DNA from: Betaproteobacteria bacterium
GTDB taxonomy: Bacteria; Pseudomonadota; Gammaproteobacteria; Burkholderiales; UBA9220
Direction: 5' to 3'
DNA: 8,186 bases
Assembly (NCBI GenBank): GCA_003519965.1
Contig: DOVS01000275.1
Span: 1 to 8,186, forward strand
Positions 1 through 7,538 of this stretch are shown piece after piece; the stretch's first letter is position 1, and each line of letters begins with the position of its first letter. The notes under the pieces are model-generated. The model did not search any database and was not told the origin of the DNA. It worked only from the letters and a program-made list of their open reading frames with translations. A program made the translations under genes and the position numbers.

Positions 1-1227
<1,227 letters not shown>

Positions 1228-1236
1228 TACAATCTG

Positions 1237-1271
1237 GCGACGTGGGAGGAGGGGAAACCCTCCTCTGTCGC
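1237..1271 (+). promoter_or_regulatory. Strong GAAA-capped stem-loop in the norB-norE spacer
   Basis: GAGGAGGG (1246-1253) pairs perfectly with CCCTCCTC (1258-1265) around a GAAA tetraloop (1254-1257), a GNRA-type stabilising loop. After an internal loop (1242-1245 opposite 1266), GCGAC (1237-1241) pairs with GTCGC (1267-1271). The helix lies about 40 bases before the norE start and has no T-run after it, so it does not look like a classical intrinsic terminator. An mRNA processing or stabilising element that separates norB levels from the accessory genes is a reasonable inference. A competing short hairpin, CGCG-TTTA-CGCG at 1269-1280, overlaps its 3' side. Confidence 0.55.
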
Positions 1272-1310
1272 GTTTACGCGAATCACTGCTTCATCGAGTA
1301 AGGATTTTGT

Positions 1311-1901
1311 ATGGCTCAGCTTGAGGCGGCCTCCGCCGGCTTCGAGACGGAAAACCCGCCGGGCGATCTGGCGATCTGGTTTTTTATTTTTGCCGAGTTG
1401 TTGGTGTTCGGCGTATTTTTTATCGCCTATGCGGTCGCTCGCCGCCATGATGTGGCCTTGTTCGATCATTCTCAGTTATCGCTTAGTCGGGTGGCGGGCG
1501 GCGCTAATACGGCGGTATTGATCACCAGCAGTTACTTTGTCGTGCGCGCCGTGGCGGCTATTCGGCGCGGCGACGCCCGGCGTTGTAGCGGGTGGCTGCT
1601 GGGCGCGATCAGTTTGGGCGCGGTGTTCGTCGTCATCAAATTGACCGAATTCCACGCCAAATTTGCCGCGGGCGTCACGCTCAGCACCAATACCTTCTTC
1701 ATGTTTTACTTGTCGTTGACGTTTTTTCACTTCATGCACGTAATCATGGGGATGGTTATTCTTGCCGCGGTGGCGCTCAAGGCGCGCCGTGGCGGCTATA
1801 GCGCCGAAGACTATACGGGTGTGGAAACCGGCGCGTCCTACTGGCACATGGTGGACTTGGTTTGGATTATCCTGTTTCCGCTGGTGTACGTAGTCCATTG
1901 A
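1311..1901 (+). CDS. norE: NorE, cytochrome c oxidase subunit III-like protein
   Basis: This 196-residue membrane protein belongs to the heme-copper oxidase subunit III family, in the short form found in nor clusters. Visible family marks are an N-terminal helix with a conserved acidic residue (WFFIFAELLVF, about residues 23-33), a FHFMHVIMG segment near residue 143, and a C-terminal YWHMVDLVWIILFP stretch. About five transmembrane helices can be read, the usual number for NorE. The start is well placed: AAGGA at 1300-1304 lies six bases before ATG 1311. NorE is not part of the purified NorCB complex; in Paracoccus it is reported to support NO reductase activity, but its mechanism is unclear. 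It follows norB after a structured spacer and its stop overlaps the norF start, so norE and norF are probably translated together. The alternative is a true oxidase subunit III, which the surrounding nor genes argue against. Confidence 0.92.
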   Translation: MAQLEAASAGFETENPPGDLAIWFFIFAELLVFGVFFIAYAVARRHDVALFDHSQLSLSRVAGGANTAVLITSSYFVVRAVAAIRRGDARRCSGWLLGAISLGAVFVVIKLTEFHAKFAAGVTLSTNTFFMFYLSLTFFHFMHVIMGMVILAAVALKARRGGYSAEDYTGVETGASYWHMVDLVWIILFPLVYVVH

Positions 1902-2194
1902 GCGGGCCGACGGGGAAAAGCGCGCGAACCGCGCACCGGTTGCGTCCCGATACCGGGATATGGCTGCTGCTGTTGGCGTTGACCGCTACGACTTTCGGTG
2001 TCGGCGAGGCGGGGCTGGGCGGCGTTTGGGTGATCGGGCTGGTGATGGGTCTCGCGGTGCTGAAAGGGTATCTGGTGTCCGGCTTCTTTATGGGGTTGAG
2101 ACGAACGCGATTATTATGGCGGCTGTTGATGCTAGGTTGGTTAGTCGGCGTTGTCGGTACGGTGGCCGCGCTCTGCTTGACCGCTGTCAAGTAA
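1898..2194 (+). CDS. norF: NorF, cytochrome c oxidase subunit IV-like small membrane protein
   Basis: This is a short hydrophobic protein of the prokaryotic subunit IV / NorF type. Three transmembrane helices are visible (roughly residues 20-34, 42-62 and 74-95), with the family-typical KGYLVSGFFMGLR segment at residues 56-68 and a conserved Trp-Arg just after it. I chose TTG at 1898 because it overlaps the norE stop in a TTGA arrangement, giving 98 residues and translational coupling. The frame is open further upstream (TTG 1862) and a later TTG at 1940 gives 84 residues, so the exact start is uncertain; there is no ATG in the leading part. NorF works with NorE and supports NO reductase activity by an unknown mechanism. 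A gap of 40 bases separates it from norQ. Confidence 0.82.
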   Translation: MSGPTGKSARTAHRLRPDTGIWLLLLALTATTFGVGEAGLGGVWVIGLVMGLAVLKGYLVSGFFMGLRRTRLLWRLLMLGWLVGVVGTVAALCLTAVK

Positions 2195-2234
2195 CCCCGG
2201 CGTTGTTTACGGCATAGTGAAATGGTGATTATTG

Positions 2235-3047
2235 ATGGATAAGTCGGCAATGCAGCGTGAAGCGATAGACGATCTGCCGTTCTACCAGGCGTTCGGTAAC
2301 GAGACCGTGCTGTTCGAGCAAGCATGGCGCAACCGGCTGCCGTTGTTGATTAAAGGGCCGACCGGCTGCGGGAAGACGCGTTTCGTCGCCCATATGGCGG
2401 CGCGCCTGGGGCGGCCGCTCTATACCGTCTCCTGCCACGATGACTTGACCGCCGCCGATCTGGTGGGACGGCATCTTATCGGCGACGGCGTTACCTATTG
2501 GAGCGACGGGCCGCTGACTCGCGCCGTGCGCGAAGGCGGTATTTGCTATCTGGATGAAGTCGTGGAGGCGCGTAAGGACACCACGGTGGTGCTTCACCCG
2601 CTGGCCGACGACCGGCGCATTCTGCCGATCGAGCGCACCGGCGAGATTCTCCAGGCGCCGCCGGAATTCATGTTGGTGGTGTCGTACAATCCCGGCTACC
2701 AGCATTTCCTCAAAGGGATGAAACCCAGTACTCGGCAGCGCTTCGTCGCGCTGCGTTTCAACTTCCCGCCGCCGGCGCTGGAGCGCGATATTGTCATCGG
2801 CGAGACCGGCGTCGATTCCTTAATGGCGCAGCATCTCGTGACGTTGGCTAACAGCCTGCGCGCCCTGAAGGCGCACGACTTGGAAGAGGCCGCCAGCACC
2901 CGTTTGCTGATTTACGCCGCTACCCTGATCCATGGCGGCATGGATGCGGTGGCGGCCTGTCAGGCGGCGGTGGTGGAGCCGTTGACCGACGATGGGGAAA
3001 CCGCCGCGGCGCTCATGGAACTCGTTCATGTCACCTTCGGCCGATGA
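2235..3047 (+). CDS. norQ: NorQ, MoxR/CbbQ-family AAA+ ATPase for NO reductase activation
   Basis: NorQ is a cytoplasmic AAA+ ATPase of the MoxR/CbbQ group (270 residues, the normal length). It acts with the VWA protein NorD to activate cNOR; in Paracoccus denitrificans the pair is needed for insertion of the non-heme FeB. Seen in the sequence: Walker A GPTGCGKT at residues 41-48, Walker B ICYLDE at 103-108, an SYNPGYQ segment near 152-158 fitting the sensor region, and TRQRF at 166-170, which supplies candidate arginine-finger residues. A C-terminal lid-like helical region follows. I chose ATG 2235 over the adjoining TTG 2232; no strong ribosome binding site is visible. Its end overlaps the next gene by 20 bases. 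Unlike many clusters where norQ and norD adjoin, here about 1.5 kb with two membrane-protein genes separates them. The symbol nirQ is used for close relatives in Pseudomonas. Confidence 0.94.
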   Translation: MDKSAMQREAIDDLPFYQAFGNETVLFEQAWRNRLPLLIKGPTGCGKTRFVAHMAARLGRPLYTVSCHDDLTAADLVGRHLIGDGVTYWSDGPLTRAVREGGICYLDEVVEARKDTTVVLHPLADDRRILPIERTGEILQAPPEFMLVVSYNPGYQHFLKGMKPSTRQRFVALRFNFPPPALERDIVIGETGVDSLMAQHLVTLANSLRALKAHDLEEAASTRLLIYAATLIHGGMDAVAACQAAVVEPLTDDGETAAALMELVHVTFGR

Positions 3048-3441
3048 TCCGCCGTTTCCAGAATGTCCCGACCCGCCAGGGCAAACGCTGGCGGTGATCG
3101 CGGAAGTCTTGTATTTGATGAACCTGTTATTGTTGCCGGGATTCGCGTTTCTAATCTTGCTGGGCCTGTATTTCAAGGAGGGCGGCGCACCGCAGTTGGC
3201 CCGCTGCCACTTGCGTCAGACCGTCGCCGCCAGCTTGTGGGCGGTTGCTTTGCTGGGGGCGGCCAACGGCCTGATTCTTTTACTCGGCGGTTATGCGATG
3301 CCGGCGACCTGGGTCGTGGTGATTCTCTATTTTACCGTATGCCATTCCACGTTGGTGTTGCTTGGCGTACTGGGGCTGGCGAAGGCCATGGCCGGGCGCA
3401 CGTTTATCTATCCCGTGGTGGGTAGGCGGTGCGATGGCTAA
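3028..3441 (+). CDS. Small three-helix membrane protein, possibly DUF4870/Tic20-like, in the nor operon
   Basis: This 137-residue protein has a proline-rich acidic N terminus (about 20 residues) and three hydrophobic helices at roughly residues 21-48, 66-88 and 93-118. A CHLRQT motif (60-65) sits just before helix 2 and a GRTFIYPVVGR tail follows helix 3. The His/Gln motif before helix 2 and the YP near the C terminus recall DUF4870/Tic20-like membrane proteins, but this is a resemblance by eye, not a proven match. Cysteines at 13, 60, 105 and 135 do not form a recognisable cofactor site. The start at ATG 3028 overlaps the norQ end by 20 bases and trims an implausible N-terminal run present in the longer frame from 2992; coupling to norQ is likely. 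Its place between norQ and the polyferredoxin suggests a role in cNOR assembly or function, which is inference. I do not recognise a named gene. Confidence 0.78.
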   Translation: MSPSADDPPFPECPDPPGQTLAVIAEVLYLMNLLLLPGFAFLILLGLYFKEGGAPQLARCHLRQTVAASLWAVALLGAANGLILLLGGYAMPATWVVVILYFTVCHSTLVLLGVLGLAKAMAGRTFIYPVVGRRCDG

Positions 3442-3592
3442 CACGATGGGCTACGCTGGTCGCGTAAGACGGCGCGTGCGGGAGCGGGTGTGGCGATGCA
3501 GCGCGGCGGGGCATGGCGTTATTCGTCCGGCGGGCGTTAAACCGGTGTGCTTCGCCGTGGCGGCGTGCGGGCGCGGGGAACGGCGCCGGTGA
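3434..3592 (+). CDS. Doubtful small arginine-rich ORF between two nor-operon genes
   Basis: A 52-codon frame starts at ATG 3434, overlapping the end of the preceding membrane-protein gene by eight bases. It stops at TGA 3590-3592, which overlaps the GTG start of the polyferredoxin gene as GTGA. The product would be strongly basic (about a dozen arginines, several in RVRRRVRERV) with three cysteines, and it resembles no family I know. A weak AGGCGG (3424-3429) lies just before the ATG. In favour: it fills the only sizeable gap between norE and norD, and both ends are overlaps typical of coupled genes. Against: arginine-rich frames arise easily in GC-rich DNA, and the same frame is open upstream as a shadow of the preceding gene. 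An alternative is that the region is a plain spacer or leader for the next gene. Confidence 0.25.
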   Translation: MANTMGYAGRVRRRVRERVWRCSAAGHGVIRPAGVKPVCFAVAACGRGERRR

Positions 3593-4605
3593 ATCGCGTT
3601 GCCTATTCTACCCGGTTGCAACGCCGCCGCCTGGGACTTCAGGCCGGGTTTTTCATCCTGTTCGTGCTAGCGCCGGTATTGGATATTTTTCGCATCGATC
3701 TTAACCTCAACCACCTGATTTTTTTCGGCCACGACTGGACGCTGGGGCTGGACGGCTTTCTTGCCGGGCGGACGGGAGCCGCCGGCGTGGCGCTGAATCT
3801 TCTGCTGCGTGGGTTTATTCCCCTGGCCGTCGTGATTGGCGGCGGGGTGTGGCTGTCCTGGAAATACGGCCGTCTATATTGCGGGTGGTTGTGCCCCCAT
3901 TTTTCGGTAGTGGAGCTTCTTAATCGATGGATGCGCCGCGCATCGGCCAAGCAAAGCCTGTGGGATCGCCGCACCATCCCGCCGCACGACCCCGACGGCG
4001 CCGTGGTTCGCACCGACCCGCGTTATTGGCCGTTAGTCGTGGTGCTGGCGATTTTTTTCGCCGGCTTATGGGCGGTGACGCTGCTGACTTATCTGCTGCC
4101 GCCCAGCGAAATTTACCGTAATCTGTGGCAGGGCGCACTAACGCGAAATCAGCAGATTTTCCTGATCGTCGCCACTCTCGTTTTTTCCATGGAATTCCTA
4201 TTCGCGCGTCATCTGTTTTGCCGCTTCGGTTGCGCCGTGGGATTATTCCAAAGTCTGGCGTGGATGGCGAATCGACGGGCGATGGTGATCGGGTTCGACC
4301 GCCGTCGCGCCCAAAGTTGTAGCAGTTGTGCGTCGGCATGCGAGCACGTCTGTCCCATGCGGCTTAAGCCGCGCACGATTAAGCGCGCCATGTTCGCTTG
4401 CACGCAGTGCGGGCGTTGCGCCGCGGCATGCACTCACGTGCAGGCGGGCAATCCGGCGGGTACGCTGCTGCAATGGGTGCAAGGCGCGGCGGCGCTGGAG
4501 CAGACGGGACGCGACTTTGGGCTGCACCCTGCCCCGCCGGCTTATCGGACTACGGATGCGCCGCCGCAGGGCCGTCCGCGGTCTGCGGCGAACGAGGGGC
4601 GCTGA
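3589..4605 (+). CDS. Membrane-bound polyferredoxin, CcoG/NapH-like, with two 4Fe-4S motifs
   Basis: This 338-residue protein has four or more membrane helices (about residues 17-34, 70-91, 147-170 and 187-206). CGWLC (98-102) and CRFGC (211-215) lie just after helices, as in the CcoG/NapH/NosR group. The C-terminal ferredoxin-like domain has Cys244, 247, 251 and 255, followed by proline, and Cys271, 274, 277 and 281. Spacing in the first motif (CX2CX3CX3CP) differs from the usual CX2CX2CX3CP, and the second lacks the final proline. The tail after about residue 310 is proline/arginine-rich and probably disordered. GTG 3589 was chosen because it overlaps the preceding TGA and has GGGGA upstream; GTG 3547 is the other option, and an in-frame stop at 3538-3540 blocks anything longer. 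CcoG relatives serve cbb3 oxidase assembly, while NapH and NosR relatives move electrons from quinol. Placed directly before norD, it may serve cNOR assembly or reduction; this is inferred. Confidence 0.85.
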   Translation: MNRVAYSTRLQRRRLGLQAGFFILFVLAPVLDIFRIDLNLNHLIFFGHDWTLGLDGFLAGRTGAAGVALNLLLRGFIPLAVVIGGGVWLSWKYGRLYCGWLCPHFSVVELLNRWMRRASAKQSLWDRRTIPPHDPDGAVVRTDPRYWPLVVVLAIFFAGLWAVTLLTYLLPPSEIYRNLWQGALTRNQQIFLIVATLVFSMEFLFARHLFCRFGCAVGLFQSLAWMANRRAMVIGFDRRRAQSCSSCASACEHVCPMRLKPRTIKRAMFACTQCGRCAAACTHVQAGNPAGTLLQWVQGAAALEQTGRDFGLHPAPPAYRTTDAPPQGRPRSAANEGR

Positions 4606-4608
4606 TTC

Positions 4609-6441
4609 ATGGAAGAGCGCATCGGCCTGTTGTGGCACCGGGTGATTAGCCGCGGCGCGGAGCGGCGTTACCCCGACGCCGCGGCGCCGCTGACGGCCGT
4701 CGCCAAAACCGCCGGTATTCTGTTTCGCGCCATGGGCGGCGACGGCGGTTTGCAGGTGCGGGCCGCTAGCGCCGTCGAACATGGCGCGCGCCGCCGCTGG
4801 CGGGAGCGCATCGCCGGTGCGGGGCGTAAGGCGGAGTTTGCTTGGATTGACGGCGAAACGCTGTATCTTCCTTCCGTGCTCGATGTGTTGCCGCGGCGGG
4901 AATTGAACCATGACTTGTATCTGTGGTTGATCGCCTTGGCGGCGGCGGAGCCTGGCGACAGCCTGCCTTGGCTGGAACATAACCAGCAGGCGAGCCTGCG
5001 GGTTTTCGCGCGTTATCCGGGGATGGCGCCGCGCTACCAGCGGCTGCGGGAGGCCGTCATGGCGCTGCGTCCGTCCCCGGAGCGCCTGCCCGCCGACGAA
5101 GCCGCCCAGGAGCGGCTGATTCGTCAGGCGCTTGTCCGGCCGGGCAGCGTCGCCGCATTGCCGCTGGCGCGGCGGCTGTTTTTTCCGGTATGGCTGTGGC
5201 TGCATCCTTTTCCGCCCCATGGCGATCCCGCCGCGTCCTCCGCCTCCGCCTTGCCGGCGGCGGGCCGCCGGGAACGCAGCCGGCAGCAGGAAGATTTCCG
5301 CCGCCGTCAGGCGGAGCGGGTCTCGGCTCCAGAGAATAAGCACGGGTTAATGATGCTGTTCCGCGCCGAGAGCATTTTCTTCCTATCCGACTATGTCAAG
5401 GTGAGCCGCTCCATGGATGAAGACGATCATCCACCAGCGGCCAGGAACGCCGACGAGTTGGAAACGATTAGCCTGACCCGCGACGGCGAAAGCGCCGCCT
5501 CGCGAGTGCGTTTCGATCTCGATCTGCCTTCCGCCGAGGAGGACGATACGCCATTGGGCGAAGGCATTCTGTTGCCCGAATGGCACTATCGCAAGCAAGC
5601 GCATCAGCCGGATCATTGCCGGCTACAGCCAATGGCGGCGGTCAAGGCGCCGCCTTGCGTTTTGCCGCACCGGCTAGCGCCGGTGGCGCGGCGGCTGCGC
5701 AGCCAATTCGCGGCGCTGGCGCCGGCGCGGGTATGGCGGAAAGGGCAATATGACGGCGGTGAATTAGACTTAGACGCTTGCGTACAGTTTACCGCCGACC
5801 GGCGCGGCGGCGTGCTCGCCCCGGAACGCGGATTGTACCGCGCTCATCATTACCGCGACCGCGATCTCGCGTGCTTGTTGCTTGCCGACATGTCGTTGTC
5901 CACCGACGCCTGGGTTAGCGATCAAGCGCGGGTAATCGACGTGATTCGCGACAGTCTGTTTCTGTTTTCAGAAGCCTTGTCGGCGACCGGCGACCGGTTC
6001 GCCCTTTATGGCTTTTCATCGCTGAAGCGCAACAATGTGCGTTTTCATGGGCTAAAGGCTTTCGCGGAAAAATACGACGCGGCGGCGCGGGGCCGCATCG
6101 CCGCGATTAAGCCGGGCTTTTACACCCGCATGGGCGCCGCCATCCGCCATGCGAGCCATTTGCTGGAGCGGGAAGAGCGCGGTCAGCGGTTGTTGTTGCT
6201 ATTGACCGATGGTAAACCCAACGACCTCGATCAATACGAGGGCCGCTACGGCGTCGAGGATACCCGCATGGCGCTAGCGGAAGCGCGGCGGCGGGGGATC
6301 CGGCCGTTTTGCGTGACCATCGACGAGACAGCGAACGATTACTTGCCTTATTTGTTCGGCGTGGACGGTTACGTCGTGATCCGCCAGCCGGCGCAGCTTC
6401 CGCGGGAGCTGCCGCTGCTGTATATGCAGTTGACCCGCTAG
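4609..6441 (+). CDS. norD: NorD, VWA-domain (MIDAS) protein for NO reductase activation
   Basis: NorD is a soluble protein of about 610 residues, the usual length, that partners NorQ in an AAA+/VWA chaperone pair that activates cNOR. The C-terminal von Willebrand A domain is clear: a MIDAS metal site with D427-M-S429-L-S431, a candidate Thr506 in YTRMG (505-509), and Asp534 in LLLTDGKPND (530-539). The central region carries the NorD-typical segments RAESIFFLSDYVKV (about 250-263) and LPEWHYRKQ (about 323-331). An Ala/Ser/Arg-rich linker lies at roughly 205-235. ATG 4609 has GAGGGG at 4594-4599, nine bases upstream, and lies three bases after the polyferredoxin stop. In its family the VWA domain presents the ATPase to its target, here probably NorB on the cytoplasmic side. 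It appears to be the last gene of the nor transcript, since a hairpin and an AT-rich spacer follow. Confidence 0.94.
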   Translation: MEERIGLLWHRVISRGAERRYPDAAAPLTAVAKTAGILFRAMGGDGGLQVRAASAVEHGARRRWRERIAGAGRKAEFAWIDGETLYLPSVLDVLPRRELNHDLYLWLIALAAAEPGDSLPWLEHNQQASLRVFARYPGMAPRYQRLREAVMALRPSPERLPADEAAQERLIRQALVRPGSVAALPLARRLFFPVWLWLHPFPPHGDPAASSASALPAAGRRERSRQQEDFRRRQAERVSAPENKHGLMMLFRAESIFFLSDYVKVSRSMDEDDHPPAARNADELETISLTRDGESAASRVRFDLDLPSAEEDDTPLGEGILLPEWHYRKQAHQPDHCRLQPMAAVKAPPCVLPHRLAPVARRLRSQFAALAPARVWRKGQYDGGELDLDACVQFTADRRGGVLAPERGLYRAHHYRDRDLACLLLADMSLSTDAWVSDQARVIDVIRDSLFLFSEALSATGDRFALYGFSSLKRNNVRFHGLKAFAEKYDAAARGRIAAIKPGFYTRMGAAIRHASHLLEREERGQRLLLLLTDGKPNDLDQYEGRYGVEDTRMALAEARRRGIRPFCVTIDETANDYLPYLFGVDGYVVIRQPAQLPRELPLLYMQLTR

Positions 6442-6452
6442 CGGTGTGTTTC

Positions 6453-6491
6453 GCGGTAGGCCGAATCGGCCGCTTGAAGATTCGGTTCCGC
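6453..6491 (+). terminator. Possible transcript-end hairpin after norD
   Basis: CCGAATC (6461-6467) pairs with GATTCGG (6479-6485) around an 11-base loop. The helix continues through two G-U pairs (6459-6460 with 6486-6487), a two-base bulge, and GCGG (6453-6456) with CCGC (6488-6491), giving about 13 pairs. It starts 11 bases after the norD stop. No T-run follows directly; the nearest, TTTTT, begins about 35 bases later, so this may be a 3'-end protecting structure or a poor terminator. A competing short palindrome, GGCCGA-A-TCGGCC, sits at 6459-6471. Confidence 0.45.
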
Positions 6492-6599
6492 CATGGTACT
6501 GTCTAAAATTGGATGACCAGATCGGATTTTTCACTTAACTAGATGAATAAATTAATTATTTTTATAACAATGGCGGTCGATTAAGCCATGGTGCTGTCT
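6490..6599 (+). repeat. Imperfect 15-base direct repeat bracketing the yhcC leader
   Basis: The 15 bases at 6490-6504 (GCCATGGTACTGTCT) recur at 6585-6599 with one A-to-G change, and the second copy contains the yhcC start codon. Read as protein, copy one gives a seven-residue frame beginning MVLS and ending at TGA 6513-6515, and copy two begins the real MVLSDR. The stretch between them (about 6505-6570) is clearly more AT-rich than the surrounding genes. This could be a local duplication of the gene's 5' end or a scar left by an insertion; the sequence alone does not decide. Confidence 0.5.
6505..6587 (+). promoter_or_regulatory. AT-rich leader, probable promoter region for yhcC-ubiU
   Basis: This stretch drops sharply in GC compared with the genes on either side and contains TATAAC at 6563-6568, a good -10 resemblance, but no convincing -35 element at the right distance. 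I found no FNR/DNR palindrome (TTGAT-N4-ATCAA) or other NO-sensing operator. A four-codon frame, ATG GCG GTC GAT TAA (6570-6584), lies directly upstream of and in frame with the yhcC start, and no clear ribosome binding site precedes ATG 6588. A separate promoter for the downstream pair is therefore plausible but weakly supported. Confidence 0.35.
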
Positions 6600-7538
6600 G
6601 ATCGGGTCAATACGTTCGGTCAATGGCTGTTCCGGCGGTTTGGGGAGCGCGTGCATAAAATTTCCCTCGATGCCGGGTTTACCTGTCCTAACCGTGACGG
6701 CGCCAAGGGAATCGGCGGTTGTACGTTTTGCAACAACGCATCGTTTAGCCCAAATCACCGCGCCGCGCCGCTGGCGGCGCAGCTCGCGTCGGGGCGGCAG
6801 GCGATCGCGCGCCGCACTCGCGCCAAACGCTTCATCGCCTATTTTCAGGCCTACACCAATACGTATGACCGGGTAGAGCGGCTGCGGGCGCTTTACGAGC
6901 CGGTGCTGGCCGAGCCGGATATTGTCGGCTTGGCGGTGGGCACCCGTCCGGATTGCGTGCCGTCGGAGGCGCTGGACTTGCTGGCGCGTTATCGCGCCCG
7001 CGGTCTGGAGGTTTGGCTGGAGCTCGGGTTGCAGTCCGCGTTCGACGACACCTTGGCGCGGGTAAACCGGGGCCATGGTCTTGCCGACTATCGCGCCGCC
7101 GTGGCCGCCGCCCAGCGGCGGGATATTCCGGTCTGCACCCATTTGATTGTCGGCCTACCCGGTGAAACCGAAGCCCATTACCATGCCACCTTGGATACCG
7201 TGCTGGATCTGGGCGTGGCGGGGCTCAAGCTGCATCCGCTGCACGTAGTCAAGCATACGCGGCTGGCTCAGCAGTGGCGGCGCGGCGAATACCGGCCGCT
7301 GGAGATGGCGGAATATATTCGTATCGCCGCCGACCTGATCGAGCGCACCCCGCCGGCGGTGGTTTATCATCGGGTGACCGGCACGGCGTCCCGGGATATT
7401 TTGCTAGCGCCCGCGTGGTGTTCGATGAAATGGAACGTATTGAACGGGATCGAGGGCGAACTGCGCCGCCGCGGCCACGCGCAAGGGCAGTTCGCCCGGC
7501 CGCCGGAAATAATGAAGGAAGTAAAATATGTCGCCTAA
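6588..7538 (+). CDS. yhcC: YhcC-type radical SAM protein (TIGR01212 family)
   Basis: This 316-residue protein matches my recollection of E. coli YhcC closely along its length, in VHKISLDAGFTCPNRDG, AYFQAYTNTYDRVERLR, VGTRPDCVP, EVWLELGLQ, NRGH, THLIVGLPGE, GLKLHPLHVVK and TPPAVVYHR. The radical SAM cluster ligands are Cys33, Cys45 and Cys48 in the family's CX11CX2C pattern, which holds a 4Fe-4S cluster that cleaves S-adenosylmethionine. The substrate is not established; the family is cytoplasmic and related by sequence to Elp3-like radical SAM proteins, without the acetyltransferase domain. Start ATG 6588 gives the expected N-terminal length and is blocked upstream by an in-frame TAA at 6582-6584. 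The last 11 bases overlap ubiU, so the two are probably translated together. It is separated from norD by 146 bases and may be a separate transcription unit. Confidence 0.9.
   Translation: MVLSDRVNTFGQWLFRRFGERVHKISLDAGFTCPNRDGAKGIGGCTFCNNASFSPNHRAAPLAAQLASGRQAIARRTRAKRFIAYFQAYTNTYDRVERLRALYEPVLAEPDIVGLAVGTRPDCVPSEALDLLARYRARGLEVWLELGLQSAFDDTLARVNRGHGLADYRAAVAAAQRRDIPVCTHLIVGLPGETEAHYHATLDTVLDLGVAGLKLHPLHVVKHTRLAQQWRRGEYRPLEMAEYIRIAADLIERTPPAVVYHRVTGTASRDILLAPAWCSMKWNVLNGIEGELRRRGHAQGQFARPPEIMKEVKYVA
7515..7519 (+). promoter_or_regulatory. Ribosome binding site for ubiU, inside the yhcC end
   Basis: AAGGA here, within GAAGGAAG, lies eight bases before ATG 7528. It sits inside the last codons of yhcC and supports the overlapping start chosen for ubiU. 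Confidence 0.75.

Noticed and set aside
1237..1280. The norB-norE hairpin as an intrinsic terminator
   Set aside because: No T-run follows the stem, and norE belongs functionally with norB, so full termination is unlikely.
4243..5343. A 366-codon open frame on the minus strand across the polyferredoxin and norD
   Set aside because: It lies opposite two genes with clear family motifs, has a low-complexity Arg/Gln/Pro-rich product and no recognisable domain; long antisense frames are common in GC-rich coding DNA.
6509..6526. A possible FNR/DNR site, TTGGATGACCAGATCGGA, before yhcC
   Set aside because: The half-sites do not fit TTGAT-N4-ATCAA: the arms are poorly symmetric and the spacing is wrong.
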